The translations under genes and the position numbers were made by a program. A stretch of DNA of 47,765 nucleotides, from NCBI GenBank assembly GCA_937877545.1, contig CALFJE010000139.1, forward strand, positions 1-47,765, written 5' to 3'. Position 1 is the stretch's first letter; the number at the start of each line of letters is the position of its first letter. Under the pieces are notes generated by a model that was not told the DNA's origin, did no database searches, and was given only the letters and a program-made list of their open reading frames with translations. Positions 1 to 8,969 of this stretch are shown here, piece by piece. The DNA comes from an uncultured Selenomonadales bacterium (lineage in GTDB: Bacteria > Bacillota > Negativicutes > Selenomonadales > Selenomonadaceae).

Positions 1-1151
1 AACGTGACGAGCCTGTCGCCCAAAGGTGCGTCGCGAATTTTTTTTGCGCCGAGGACGCGAATCAACACGTAATCGCAACCCAGATTTTTGGCGGCGTCAA
101 CAAATTCGTCGAAGTCGCCCTCCAAAATCCTTTCCTCCTTGAGCACGACGCTCCGTTCGCCCGCATGAATCAAATTCCCAAAATGATTAGCCAGGCTGTC
201 GTTGAGCGCGTTCAAAATCAGCTCCTCGTCCGCCTTATGGAAATCGCCCTTGGCAACGATAATCGGCGCGACGTAAATTGCCGCGTCGCTTTTATTTTGC
301 GCCTCGTGCTTGAAGGTGCCGCCCGCCTTGACGTAATCGCGCAGGGCGCAATCCAGATAGACCGCCATTTTATGTTCAAAGTGCTCGTTGGTGACGCTCT
401 GCCGATACTCCAGGGCATTGCCAAATTGAACGTAGCCCAAAACACGCAGTGATTTTTTAAGCACGTCGCCGCGCATTTCGACGCGTGTCAAGTCAAGCTT
501 ATCCGCGTAAGCCCGCGCCAAAGCATGAGAGCCGACCGCCGGCGCACCGAACGTTATAACCTTGAGCCGCGACTTCGGGACGCCCGTATCGGTCAGCCGA
601 ATCGCCGCGATAATCGCGACCGAACCGCCCAAGCTGTGTCCCGTCAAGTAAAGCGTCTCGTGCGGATTATTCTTAAGGGACGTCTTCAAACGTTCGGCAA
701 GCCCGTCGCTCAAAACCACGTCGGCATAATCGCGAAAGCCCCTGTGCACGAACAGCTTATCGCCCGAATGTTTTTCGTCGGCGGCGAGGGCGGTGTTGCC
801 GTTGAGTTGCACGCGCCCGATTCGGAAGTCGACTTCCACGTCCTTAAGATTCTCCGTGCCCGCAATCGCCAAAATCTTCACGTCGCCCTTGCTTACCAGA
901 TAAGCCTTGGCGTCGGCGCGATTATTCCTCTGCGAAACCTTTTCAATTTGCCAGCCGCGAGCCGTCAACATGGAGCGTATCAGATAGCTTTCGTCGTCGC
1001 TGTAAGCTCCCATCGAACAAATTGCGCAAGCCAATCGAAGCTCCGCCGCGTCGAGGTCGTCACTTGCCTCCGCGCAGGGCGTCAGCCAAAGGAGCACCGC
1101 CGTAAAAAAAATTACCCGCCAATCTGCGCGGGCTGAAAATATTCTTGTCAT
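1..1151 (-). CDS. Secreted class 3 lipase, C-terminus cut by window edge
   Basis: Predicted exported triacylglycerol-lipase-like hydrolase. The reading frame opens with ATG at 1151 and stays open to base 1, so about 383 residues are visible and the C-terminus lies outside the window. Residues 1-30 form a signal peptide (basic start, hydrophobic stretch VIFFTAVLLWLT, then CAEAS). The nucleophile elbow GHSLGG places the serine at residue 173, preceded by LYLT and followed by an alanine-rich helix, as in the alpha/beta-hydrolase class 3 lipases. A conserved AGTE and a VHRGF element lie upstream of it (about residues 98-139), also typical of that family. The start sits one base after the stop of the C_GCAxxG_C_C gene, with a GGAGGAGAA site inside that gene, so the two are probably cotranscribed. 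The roughly 150 residues after the lipase core are not recognised. The fold call is firm; the substrate is unknown. Confidence 0.85.
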   Translation of the reverse strand, partial: MTRIFSARADWRVIFFTAVLLWLTPCAEASDDLDAAELRLACAICSMGAYSDDESYLIRSMLTARGWQIEKVSQRNNRADAKAYLVSKGDVKILAIAGTENLKDVEVDFRIGRVQLNGNTALAADEKHSGDKLFVHRGFRDYADVVLSDGLAERLKTSLKNNPHETLYLTGHSLGGSVAIIAAIRLTDTGVPKSRLKVITFGAPAVGSHALARAYADKLDLTRVEMRGDVLKKSLRVLGYVQFGNALEYRQSVTNEHFEHKMAVYLDCALRDYVKAGGTFKHEAQNKSDAAIYVAPIIVAKGDFHKADEELILNALNDSLANHFGNLIHAGERSVVLKEERILEGDFDEFVDAAKNLGCDYVLIRVLGAKKIRDAPLGDRLVT

Positions 1152-1152
1152 G

Positions 1153-1557
1153 TCAACGTAAATTCTCCTCCACTGTCTCGACGCCGTGTTTAATGCAATC
1201 GGGGCAGGAACAAAGCATTTTGCCGGTATCGACGCCCTTCAGCTCGCGGCAGATAATCGCGCCGCTCTTTTCGCGGAAACCGGTCATCATAGCCTTGGAA
1301 ATTTTCATCGTCGACGATTTGGACTTGGGGTTGTCAAGGTTGCCGGTGCTGTTCTTCAAGCCCGCGATAAGCAAGCCGCCCGTCAACGCGCCGCAAACGC
1401 CGTCCATAGTGCCCATGCCGAAGCCGAAGCCCTCCGTCGCCTTGAACAGTGTTTCCTTAGGAACGTCGACCAAATCCGCGCAGGCGACCGCCACCGCTTG
1501 CGAACAACTGTAGCCTTTGCGGTGAAGCTCGTCTGCCAATTTAACTCTGTCGCTCAT
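1153..1557 (-). CDS. C_GCAxxG_C_C family redox-type protein
   Basis: A 134-residue cytoplasmic protein of the C_GCAxxG_C_C family, small putative redox or metal-binding proteins common in anaerobes. Seven cysteines are visible: C18, C26, C55 (in GVCGALTGG), C103, and a C-terminal cluster C116, C118 and C121 (CSCPDC). The glycine-rich GFGFGMGTMDGVCGALTGG block matches the family signature. The start is ATG at 1557, with GAGGAGG seven bases upstream. The gene lies 17 bases after the carboxypeptidase gene and directly before the lipase gene on the same strand, so it may be a passenger in a DnaE-carboxypeptidase transcript. The biochemical role of the family is not established; a role in electron transfer or metal handling is inferred from cysteine content only. 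Confidence 0.85.
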   Translation of the reverse strand: MSDRVKLADELHRKGYSCSQAVAVACADLVDVPKETLFKATEGFGFGMGTMDGVCGALTGGLLIAGLKNSTGNLDNPKSKSSTMKISKAMMTGFREKSGAIICRELKGVDTGKMLCSCPDCIKHGVETVEENLR

Positions 1558-1574
1558 GTTAAAGCCTCCTCGTG

Positions 1575-2861
1575 TCAGGCGAATAGCCCGCGAATTTTAT
1601 TAAGTACCAGTCGGAAGAAAGATTTTTGCTCCACGTCCGCCGTCGTTACCACGTCGACAGCCGCCGCCTCGCGACCGTCGGGCAATACCACGCGGATTTT
1701 GCCAATCGTCTCGCCGCTCGTTATCGGTGCCGTCAAGGTTTCGGGCAAATCGTAGACTATCTCGTAGGCGTTGGCGTCGTCGGCGAACACCGGCAAAATT
1801 ATTTCGCCCGCCGTCTTGACTTGCATTGACTTGCGCCGCCCCGACGTTATCGGCAATGTTTTGACTACTTGCCCCGGCTCAATCAGCGTCTGCGACGACA
1901 CCCGCCCGAAGCCGTAATCCAGCAGGAAGATTGAATCGTTCCAGATATACAGGCTGTCGAGCACGACCGCGATAAGCTGAACGCCGTTTTGCTTAGCCGA
2001 GGTGACAAGGCAACGCCCCGCCGCGTCGGTGTAGCCGGTCTTTATCCCGTTGCAACCGCGATACAGCCACAACATCTGATTTTCGTTGCGCAAGAGCTTG
2101 GTTGCGTCGTGAATCCAACCGAACGAAACTTCCTTAGCCGAACAAATCTCCTCGAAGTGCGGGAGCGTCAAGCCGTAAGCCGCCAAAGTCGCCAAGTCGC
2201 GGGCGGTGGTGTAGTGGTTGGAGTCGGGCAAGCCGTTGGCGTTGGTAAAGTTGGTATTCACCGCGCCGAGGTCGTGAGCGCGTTGGGTCATGCGGGCGGC
2301 GAAGTCGGCAACCGTGCCGCCGCAATGCTCCGCAATGGCAATCGCGCCGTCGTTGCCCGAAATAAGCATCATGCCGTAGAGCAGGTCGCCGAGCGGAATT
2401 CTTTCGCCGACGTCGAGCCAAAGCGTGGAGCCTTCCGCGTTGTAAGCCCCCGGACCGACGGTAACAATCTCGTCAAGCGCGTTGCCTTCGAGGGCGGTTA
2501 TCAGCGTCATCATCTTTGTAGTACTGGCGGGGTACATGTGCAGGTCGGGGTTGCGTTCGTAAATGACGTGCCCCGTTGACGCCTCGATAACGATAGCCGC
2601 CGTCGCCGTCACGTTGGGCAAAGCGTCGTCGGGCGCGACGGGGCGGGTATTCTGAATCGGCGTGACCGAATAGCCGGGATTAAGCCCCGAATTTTCCGAG
2701 GTAAGTGTTTGCATGGGGCGGGCTACTTCGCCGCGAGGTGCCTCGTCCAATCGCATGAGTTCCGACGCCGGCATTCGACCCATAGGTTCCGCCGCCGCGC
2801 CGAACATCACCAACGCGCTTGCCATTATCGCCGCCCAAAATTTTTTAAAGTCCAACTGCAT
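1575..2861 (-). CDS. dacF: D-alanyl-D-alanine carboxypeptidase (S11, DacF-like)
   Basis: Penicillin-binding protein of family S11, which removes the terminal D-Ala from peptidoglycan stem peptides in the periplasm. It has 428 residues, the usual length for DacF/PBP5. All three active-site motifs are present: SxxK at 113-116 (PASTTK), SxN at 168-170 (ISGND) and KTG at 274-276 (GIKTGYTDAAG). The N-terminus is a signal peptide (FWAAIMASALVMFGAAAEP). The C-terminal about 120 residues form the beta-rich PBP5 C-domain and end in a short hydrophobic/basic tail (FFRLVLNKIRGLFA), a likely amphipathic membrane anchor. The annotated ATG has a GAGGAG site only two bases away; a TTG two codons later (2855) would be better spaced, so the exact start is uncertain. 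It lies 6 bases after dnaE on the same strand. Confidence 0.92.
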   Translation of the reverse strand: MQLDFKKFWAAIMASALVMFGAAAEPMGRMPASELMRLDEAPRGEVARPMQTLTSENSGLNPGYSVTPIQNTRPVAPDDALPNVTATAAIVIEASTGHVIYERNPDLHMYPASTTKMMTLITALEGNALDEIVTVGPGAYNAEGSTLWLDVGERIPLGDLLYGMMLISGNDGAIAIAEHCGGTVADFAARMTQRAHDLGAVNTNFTNANGLPDSNHYTTARDLATLAAYGLTLPHFEEICSAKEVSFGWIHDATKLLRNENQMLWLYRGCNGIKTGYTDAAGRCLVTSAKQNGVQLIAVVLDSLYIWNDSIFLLDYGFGRVSSQTLIEPGQVVKTLPITSGRRKSMQVKTAGEIILPVFADDANAYEIVYDLPETLTAPITSGETIGKIRVVLPDGREAAAVDVVTTADVEQKSFFRLVLNKIRGLFA

Positions 2862-2867
2862 CTCTCC

Positions 2868-5800
2868 TCAGTATAAGCGGACGTTTTCCGCGCCCAACAA
2901 AGCCTCAAGCTTTCCGCGCAGGTCGGAGCCGTCCGAAATCTTTTGCGCCATTTTACGCCACTCGCCGCCGCGATTAACATAAATTCGGCTGATACCCGCG
3001 TGTTCGGCGAAAAGTTTCCTAAGTTTATCAAGCGTGGCGGGATTGTCAATCTGCGCTGGCAACATCAGCCAAAAATCGGGAACGTAATCCGCCGCCGCCG
3101 TCACGGAGTTTGCCAAAATCTGAATCGTATCGCCCGAATCGTCGACGCGCCCCTCGATAACTGCAATGTCATCAAGTTGCGCGACGTTCAGCGTCTGATT
3201 GAAAACTTGCGGAAACAACGTAACGTCAAGCGTCCCTTTGAAGTCCTCCAGCTTAAGGAAAGCCATGGTGTCGCCGCGTTTCGTCATGACGCGCCGCACA
3301 TTCGTGATAAGCCCGCCGACCTTGACGCGTTTGCCGTTGTACTCGCCGCCGTTAATCGCGTCGCTCGTCTTCAAGCCCGCAAATTTTTCGCGGAAGGCGT
3401 TCAGCGGGTGACCCGATAAGTAAAAGCCCAGCGTCTCCCGCTCCCAAGCCGTAATTTCGGCGGGCGAATCCTTGACGTCGGGAACGATAAAGTTCGCCGC
3501 TTGAAGTTCCTCTTCGCCGAAAAGATTTATTGCGCCGCTTTTCCGTTCGCGCTGACGCTGAAAACCCGCCGCCACCGCCGCATTCAACGACTCCAACAAC
3601 GCACGCCGCCGCTTGTCGATACCGTCAAACGCGCCGCATTTAATCAGATTCTCCACACTGCGCCGAGGCACGCTCTTAACGTCAAGCCGCCCGCAAAAGT
3701 CCGCCAAAGATTTATATTTGCCGTTGCGTTCGCGCTCGTCGATAATGCCGGCAACCGCCGCCTCGCCGACGGTCTTTATCGCCGACAAGCCGAAACGAAT
3801 CGCTTTGCCCTCAACCGTGAAGTGCGCCGCTCCCGCGTTGACATCGGGCGGCAAAATTTTTATTCCCATACGCTTTGCCAGTTCAATGTACGCCGTGATT
3901 TTGTCGATGTCCGACGCGGCAGACATTATCGCCGCCAAAAACTCTGCGGGGTAATGCGCTTTGAGATAAGCCGTTTGCCACGCCAGCAAGCCGTATGCCG
4001 CCGAGTGCGATTTGTTGAAGCCGTAATCCGCGAAGTGGCTCAGTAAGTCGAAAATCTTTTCCGCCAAGGCTTTATCGACGCCGTTAGCCGCGCAACCGCG
4101 CAGGAAGTTTTCCTTTTGCGCCAGGAGTATCTCAGCCTTTTTCTTGCCCATAGCGCGTCGCAATATGTCGGCTTGTCCCAGCGTGAAGCCCGCCAGCGTC
4201 TGCACGATTTGCATTACCTGTTCCTGATACAAAATTACGCCAAACGTTTCGCGCAGTATCGGCTCAAGTTTCGGGTGCAGATAATGCGGCGTCTTGCGCC
4301 CGTGCCGCCCCGCTATGAAGTCCTCGACCATGCCCGAACCCAGCGGTCCCGGTCGATACAGCGCGACCGTCGGGATTAAGTCCTCGAAACCTTCGGGGCG
4401 CAATTCCCTTACCAACGCCGTCATGCCCGACGACTCCATTTGGAAGACAGCCGCCGTGTCGCCCGCCGAAAGCATTTTTGCCGTCAGCTTGTCGCGCAAC
4501 GGAATTTGCGCCATTGTCAATTCCACGCCCCGCGAAGCTTTGATGTTCGCCAACGCCTCCGCGCAGATTGTCAGCGTCCGCAAGCCGAGGAAGTCCATTT
4601 TCAGCAAGCCCAGTTCCTCGATTTTGTCTTTATCGTATTGAGTGACGAGGACGCCGTTTGAAAGTTGCATGGGAACAATTTCGTCGAGCGGCACCTTTGA
4701 GATAACGACGCCCGCCGCGTGTACCGATGAGTGGCGCGGCAATCCTTCCAGTTTGCGTGCGAAGTCGATAATCCGCCGCGTATCGGGGTCGGTCGCGTAT
4801 TCGTTGCGCAATTCGTTGGATTTTTTCAAGGCGTCGTCAATCGTGATGTTGAGGACGTTGGGAATCATTTTGATGATACGCGAGCCTTCGTTGTAGGGAA
4901 TATCCATGACGCGCACCACGTCGCGAATCGCCGCCTTAGCCGCCAGAGTCCCGAACGTCGCGATTTGTGAAACCTTATCCGCGCCGTAACGGTTGCGCAC
5001 GTAGTCAATCACCTCGTCGCGGCGGATATAGCACAGGTCAACGTCGATGTCGGGCAGCGTGACGCGTTCGGGATTAAGGAAACGTTCAAAGAGCAGATTA
5101 TATTTGAGCGGGTCAAGGTCGGTAATGCCCAGGACGTAGGCGACGAGACTGCCCGCCGCAGAGCCGCGCCCCGGACCGACGGGGATATTTTTACGCCGCG
5201 CAAAGTTTATAAAGTCGCAGACGATTAAAAAATAGCCGTCGTAGCCCATGCCGTGAATAATCTCAAGCTCATGGGCAAGCCGCGTCTTAATCGCCTCGGT
5301 GACGGTCGGATAGCGGTCGGGCAAATTTTTATAACACAGCTCGCGCAGATAGGCGGCGTCGGTGTAGCCGTCGGGCAAGGGGAATTCGGGCATAAGGAAC
5401 TTGCCGAACTCCAAAGTCACGTTGCAACGCTCGGCAATTTTCAAGGTGTTATCGCAAGCTTCGGGCGTATCGCGGAAGAGGTCGCGCATTTCCTCGGCGG
5501 ACTTCAGATAATAATCGTCGGAGGAAAATTTAAGCCGCTTTTCGTCGTGCACGGTCTTGTTCGTCTGAATGCAAAGGAGCAAGTCGTGAAACTCGCTGTC
5601 CTCGCGGCGCACGTAGTGTGAATCGTTTGTGGCAACAAGCGGAAGGTTGAACTCGGCGGAAAACTGCTTAAGGGCGTCGCGAACCTCAGCCTCCTTATCA
5701 AGCCCGTGATTTTGAATCTCCAGGAAAAAGTTATCGTGCCCGAAAATGTCGACGTACTCGGCGATAAGAGCCTTGGCGCGGTCGATGCCGTCGTAGCGAA

Positions 5801-6239
5801 TGGCGCGGGGGATTTCGCCGGCGACGCAAGCACTCAGCGCGATAAGCCCGTCGTGATATTTGCGCAGAATCTCCTTGTCGACACGCGGGCGATAGTAAAA
5901 GCCCTCGGTGCCCGCCAGCGACGCCAGCTTGACCAGATTTTTATAGCCCGTATTGTTTTCGGCAAGCAGAATCAGATGGAAGTACTTCGCGCCGTCGGTC
6001 TTTTCGCGGTCGAGGCGGGAGCCGGGGGCGACGTAAACTTCGCAACCGATAATCGGCTTAATGCCGCGCTTTTGAGCCGCCTTGTAAAAATCGACGACGC
6101 CGTACATTGTGCCGTGGTCGGTTATCGCCAAAGAATTCATGCCGAGATTTTTTGCGGCGTCGAGCAGGTCGCCGATACGCGCCGCGCCGTCGAGGAGGCT
6201 GTACTCCGTATGAACGTGCAAGTGTACAAAGTCGCTCAA
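2868..6239 (-). CDS. dnaE: DNA polymerase III alpha subunit
   Basis: Replicative DNA polymerase of the DnaE1 class, 1123 residues, close to the usual 1150. Domains in order: an N-terminal PHP domain with intact metal ligands (HVHTEYSLLDG at residues 7-17, and DHGTMYG); the polymerase core with GPGRGSAAGS and the catalytic PDIDVDL motif in the palm; the tandem helix-hairpin-helix region; and a C-terminal OB domain (RVKVGGLITNVRRV) with a short tail. The retained PHP histidines suggest intrinsic proofreading or metal-dependent activity, as in many DnaE1 enzymes. The start is TTG at 6239, chosen because AAGGAGG lies nine bases upstream and residues 2-10 fit the family. It has its own promoter (6272-6300) and is followed closely by dacF. 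Confidence 0.97.
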   Translation of the reverse strand: MSDFVHLHVHTEYSLLDGAARIGDLLDAAKNLGMNSLAITDHGTMYGVVDFYKAAQKRGIKPIIGCEVYVAPGSRLDREKTDGAKYFHLILLAENNTGYKNLVKLASLAGTEGFYYRPRVDKEILRKYHDGLIALSACVAGEIPRAIRYDGIDRAKALIAEYVDIFGHDNFFLEIQNHGLDKEAEVRDALKQFSAEFNLPLVATNDSHYVRREDSEFHDLLLCIQTNKTVHDEKRLKFSSDDYYLKSAEEMRDLFRDTPEACDNTLKIAERCNVTLEFGKFLMPEFPLPDGYTDAAYLRELCYKNLPDRYPTVTEAIKTRLAHELEIIHGMGYDGYFLIVCDFINFARRKNIPVGPGRGSAAGSLVAYVLGITDLDPLKYNLLFERFLNPERVTLPDIDVDLCYIRRDEVIDYVRNRYGADKVSQIATFGTLAAKAAIRDVVRVMDIPYNEGSRIIKMIPNVLNITIDDALKKSNELRNEYATDPDTRRIIDFARKLEGLPRHSSVHAAGVVISKVPLDEIVPMQLSNGVLVTQYDKDKIEELGLLKMDFLGLRTLTICAEALANIKASRGVELTMAQIPLRDKLTAKMLSAGDTAAVFQMESSGMTALVRELRPEGFEDLIPTVALYRPGPLGSGMVEDFIAGRHGRKTPHYLHPKLEPILRETFGVILYQEQVMQIVQTLAGFTLGQADILRRAMGKKKAEILLAQKENFLRGCAANGVDKALAEKIFDLLSHFADYGFNKSHSAAYGLLAWQTAYLKAHYPAEFLAAIMSAASDIDKITAYIELAKRMGIKILPPDVNAGAAHFTVEGKAIRFGLSAIKTVGEAAVAGIIDERERNGKYKSLADFCGRLDVKSVPRRSVENLIKCGAFDGIDKRRRALLESLNAAVAAGFQRQRERKSGAINLFGEEELQAANFIVPDVKDSPAEITAWERETLGFYLSGHPLNAFREKFAGLKTSDAINGGEYNGKRVKVGGLITNVRRVMTKRGDTMAFLKLEDFKGTLDVTLFPQVFNQTLNVAQLDDIAVIEGRVDDSGDTIQILANSVTAAADYVPDFWLMLPAQIDNPATLDKLRKLFAEHAGISRIYVNRGGEWRKMAQKISDGSDLRGKLEALLGAENVRLY

Positions 6240-6271
6240 GAGTTGCCGCCTCCTTCTGAAAATTTTCTGTG

Positions 6272-6300
6272 ATTATATCAGAGCCGCGCAGATTGTTCAA
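6272..6300 (-). promoter_or_regulatory. Sigma-A-type promoter for dnaE
   Basis: On the minus strand, TTGAAC (6295-6300) and a perfect TATAAT (6272-6277) are separated by 17 bases. The -10 lies about 32 bases upstream of the dnaE TTG start, giving a short leader with the AAGGAGG site. It directly follows the terminator of the upstream hydrogenase operon, as expected for a new transcription unit. Confidence 0.75.
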
Positions 6301-6332
6301 TAAAGAAACCGCCCGACTTCTGCCGAGCGGTT
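6299..6332 (-). terminator. Rho-independent terminator after hydrogenase operon
   Basis: Minus-strand transcripts form an 11-bp stem (6322-6332 pairing with 6307-6317, two G-U pairs) with a 4-base loop, followed by TCTTTATT. It lies 19 bases after the hyaC stop codon and before the dnaE promoter. Confidence 0.85.
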
Positions 6333-6350
6333 GAATTCTATCCGAAACGT

Positions 6351-7049
6351 TTAATCGAGTTCGTTGGCGTCCTTGGGCGTGTGAGCCAAAACCTTCTTGC
6401 CGCTGAACATGCTGGAAACTTCGCTCTCGCCCTCCATGAACTCTGCGCGGACGACCATGTAAAAATGACCAATCGCGAACAGAATTATAAACCAGGCAAC
6501 GTAGTGATGAATGTAATGCGACATCATTTCGGAGCCGACGAGCACATTTACCCAGCCGAAAAGCATTCCGCCCGTCGACGAGGGGTTTGCCATTAAGTAC
6601 ATTGCGAAGCCCGTCAGAATCTCAACGGCAAGCAGGACGTAAAGCATAGCGTAGGAGCCGCGAGCCAACGGGTTACGCAAAAACGGCGCGTGGTGCGATT
6701 TAACCAGCATGTAGTGGAGCGCAACCTCAACCGTTTCGCTGTAGAAATGCCCCTCCCAAAAGCGCGGGAACAATCGGTCGCCCTTGTTGATGATGAAACC
6801 GTAGACGCGCATAATCAACGCCGCGCACAGGATAAACGCCGCCAGGAAATGAATATCGCGCACCAAATCCATTGACAGGCTCGTAAAGACCGGCTCGGTC
6901 GCCGCCACGTTCATGGGTTTGGTTATGAGCAACCCCGTCCCGAACAGCACCAGAATCATCACGACCATAATCCAGTGGAACAGGCGCAGAAACGGACTGA
7001 AAATATAATATTCCTTGCGCTTAACGTCTTTGACAGATTTAATTGCCAC
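6351..7049 (-). CDS. hyaC: [NiFe] hydrogenase cytochrome b subunit
   Basis: Di-heme membrane cytochrome b that anchors the hydrogenase dimer and passes electrons from H2 to the quinone pool. It has 232 residues with four to five hydrophobic helices. Candidate heme-ligand histidines sit in RLFHWIMVV near the N-terminus, DIHFLAAF, HYIHHYVAW and IGHFYMVVRAEF, the usual pattern of the HyaC/HupC family. The N-terminus (KRKEYYIFSPFLRLFHW) is the family's characteristic cytoplasmic entry. It follows the large-subunit gene by 6 bases and ends the operon before a strong terminator. It identifies the enzyme as a membrane-bound uptake-type (group 1) hydrogenase rather than a soluble or energy-converting one. 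Confidence 0.93.
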   Translation of the reverse strand: MAIKSVKDVKRKEYYIFSPFLRLFHWIMVVMILVLFGTGLLITKPMNVAATEPVFTSLSMDLVRDIHFLAAFILCAALIMRVYGFIINKGDRLFPRFWEGHFYSETVEVALHYMLVKSHHAPFLRNPLARGSYAMLYVLLAVEILTGFAMYLMANPSSTGGMLFGWVNVLVGSEMMSHYIHHYVAWFIILFAIGHFYMVVRAEFMEGESEVSSMFSGKKVLAHTPKDANELD

Positions 7050-7055
7050 AGCCGC

Positions 7056-8954
7056 TCACCTCCCGTAGGGGTCGGTCGAAATAATGTTAATCTCCTCCCC
7101 CTTGGCGTTGTAAATGTGTGTCGCGCAGGCAAGGCACGGGTCGAACGAGCGGATAACCTTGGCGATTTCGAGCGGCTTATCGGGAATGGCGACGTGCGTC
7201 GTCATCATAGCCAGTTCGTAGGCACCGTGACCGGCTTTATCGTCACGCGGGCAAGCATTCCACGTCGTCGGGACGATACATTGATAGTTGCTGATTTTGC
7301 CGTCCTTAATGCGAATCCAATGGCTTAAGCCGCCGCGAGGAGCCTCGTACAAGCCGACGCCCATGCATTCGGTCGCCCACGTTTCGGGCAACCACTTTTC
7401 GTTATTCATGGTAGCAGTATCGCCCGTTTTCAAGTTGGCGATAAGTTTGTCGAAGAAGAATTTATTAACCTCGGCGGCAAGTTGCGCGTCGAGGCAACGG
7501 CAAGCGGTGCGCCCCAACATCGACGGCATCCACACTTCGGGAGGAACGCCCACGACACCCGTCACCGCCTCAATCTGCTTGAGCATGAACTCTTCCGCCC
7601 ACGTCGGGTCGGGGAGCAAGCCCTTAGCCGCTTTGGTGTAGATGATAATGTAATGCGCCAACGGACCGACTTCGCAGAGTTTGCCCTTCCACTTGGGCGT
7701 TTTGAGCCAGGAATATTTGCCCGCCTCGTTGAGCGTTTCCCACATGGTCGGAGTACCGGTTTTCGGTCCGGTGAATTTATCCTTGGTAATGCCGTCCCAC
7801 GGGTGCAAATCGTCGGCGACGTTTTCGGGATATTCGTACCAAGCATGTTCGACGCCCTCGGAAATTACGTCGGGAGCCTTCAAGTCCTCGGCGGTGACGG
7901 GCGTGAAAATCGCATTGGCGACGCCGCTGCCGAAGTTTTCAACGACGCCGTTTGAACGCACGAGGAGATTTTCAAAGTAGCCGCCGCTTGACGTGCCCTT
8001 GTAGCCCGTGAGCGGATAATCGCCGAAGGCAAGCACGCGGGTTTTTGACAGCCCGCCGCCGTCGACGCGTCCCGCCTTGGCGTAAATCGCGCCGATAGCC
8101 ACCAGGTCGGGCAGATAATAATTGTTGACGAGGTCGCGAGCCATGTTGATTGCCCTGTCGACAATCGCGAGGCGTGCGGTATTGACGGGCGCATTGCCGT
8201 CGGTCATGGAGATTGAGCAGGGAACGCCGCCAACCGCGTAGTGAGGATGCGGATTTTTGCCGCCAAAGACGACGTGCGGCGTGATAATTTCGCGTTGCTT
8301 GTCAAGCATTTCCAGATAGTGCGCGACCGCCATAAGATGAACTTCGGGCGGCAGGAGCTTATAATCGGGGTGATCCCACCATTGCGCGGCGAAGATACCC
8401 AGCTGCCCGCTTGCGACGATGGCTTGAACTTTAGCCTTAATGCCCGCGAAGTATTGCGGCGTGGCGGCGGGGAAGTCGTGCGGATAAGCTTCGGTTGCAA
8501 CCTCTTCGGGAACCGTCAAGTTGAGCTTGTAGGCGTTAAGCACGGCAACTTGAAGCTCGGCGGTCTTTACGGGGTCGGCACTCAAAGCCTCGACGGGACT
8601 GACCCAATCGAGCGCGTGCAGGTGATAGAAATGAATCAAATGGTCTTGAACGGTGAGGGTCGCCGCCATGATGTTTCGGATATAATTTGCGTTGAGCGGG
8701 ATTGAAATACCCAGAGCGTCTTCGACGGCGCGGACGGAGGCAAGCGCGTGAGCGGTCGTGCAGACGCCGCAAATCCGCTGAATGTACGCCCAAGCGTCGC
8801 GGGGGTCGCGGTCTCTCAAAACCAGCTCCAAACCGCGCCACGCCGTGCCGCTTGAAATGGCGTCGGTGACGGTGCCGTTCGTTTCGTCAACATTGATCTC
8901 AACGCGCAAGTGCCCTTCAATCCTGGTTATCGGGTCAACTACAACGTGTTGCAT
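7056..8954 (-). CDS. hyaB: [NiFe] hydrogenase large subunit
   Basis: Catalytic subunit carrying the Ni-Fe(CN)2CO centre. It has 632 residues. The N-terminal motif is DPITRIEGHL, followed by RICGVC (C62, C65), with H69 shortly after. The C-terminal motif is DPCLACATH, giving the other two cysteine ligands. The residues after this histidine (IYNAKGEEINIISTDPYGR) match the extension removed by a maturation endopeptidase once nickel is inserted, so the protein is translated as a precursor. No gene for that endopeptidase (HyaD/HupD) or for HypA-F is present nearby; maturation must be supplied from elsewhere. Gene order small-large-cytochrome b is the standard one for membrane-bound uptake hydrogenases. 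Confidence 0.97.
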   Translation of the reverse strand: MQHVVVDPITRIEGHLRVEINVDETNGTVTDAISSGTAWRGLELVLRDRDPRDAWAYIQRICGVCTTAHALASVRAVEDALGISIPLNANYIRNIMAATLTVQDHLIHFYHLHALDWVSPVEALSADPVKTAELQVAVLNAYKLNLTVPEEVATEAYPHDFPAATPQYFAGIKAKVQAIVASGQLGIFAAQWWDHPDYKLLPPEVHLMAVAHYLEMLDKQREIITPHVVFGGKNPHPHYAVGGVPCSISMTDGNAPVNTARLAIVDRAINMARDLVNNYYLPDLVAIGAIYAKAGRVDGGGLSKTRVLAFGDYPLTGYKGTSSGGYFENLLVRSNGVVENFGSGVANAIFTPVTAEDLKAPDVISEGVEHAWYEYPENVADDLHPWDGITKDKFTGPKTGTPTMWETLNEAGKYSWLKTPKWKGKLCEVGPLAHYIIIYTKAAKGLLPDPTWAEEFMLKQIEAVTGVVGVPPEVWMPSMLGRTACRCLDAQLAAEVNKFFFDKLIANLKTGDTATMNNEKWLPETWATECMGVGLYEAPRGGLSHWIRIKDGKISNYQCIVPTTWNACPRDDKAGHGAYELAMMTTHVAIPDKPLEIAKVIRSFDPCLACATHIYNAKGEEINIISTDPYGR

Positions 8955-8969
8955 AAAGTTTCACCTCGT

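Noticed and set aside
525..1136. Long plus-strand ORF (203 codons)
   Set aside because: It is the mirror of the minus-strand lipase gene; the minus frame has a signal peptide and GHSLGG, the plus frame has no protein-like motifs.
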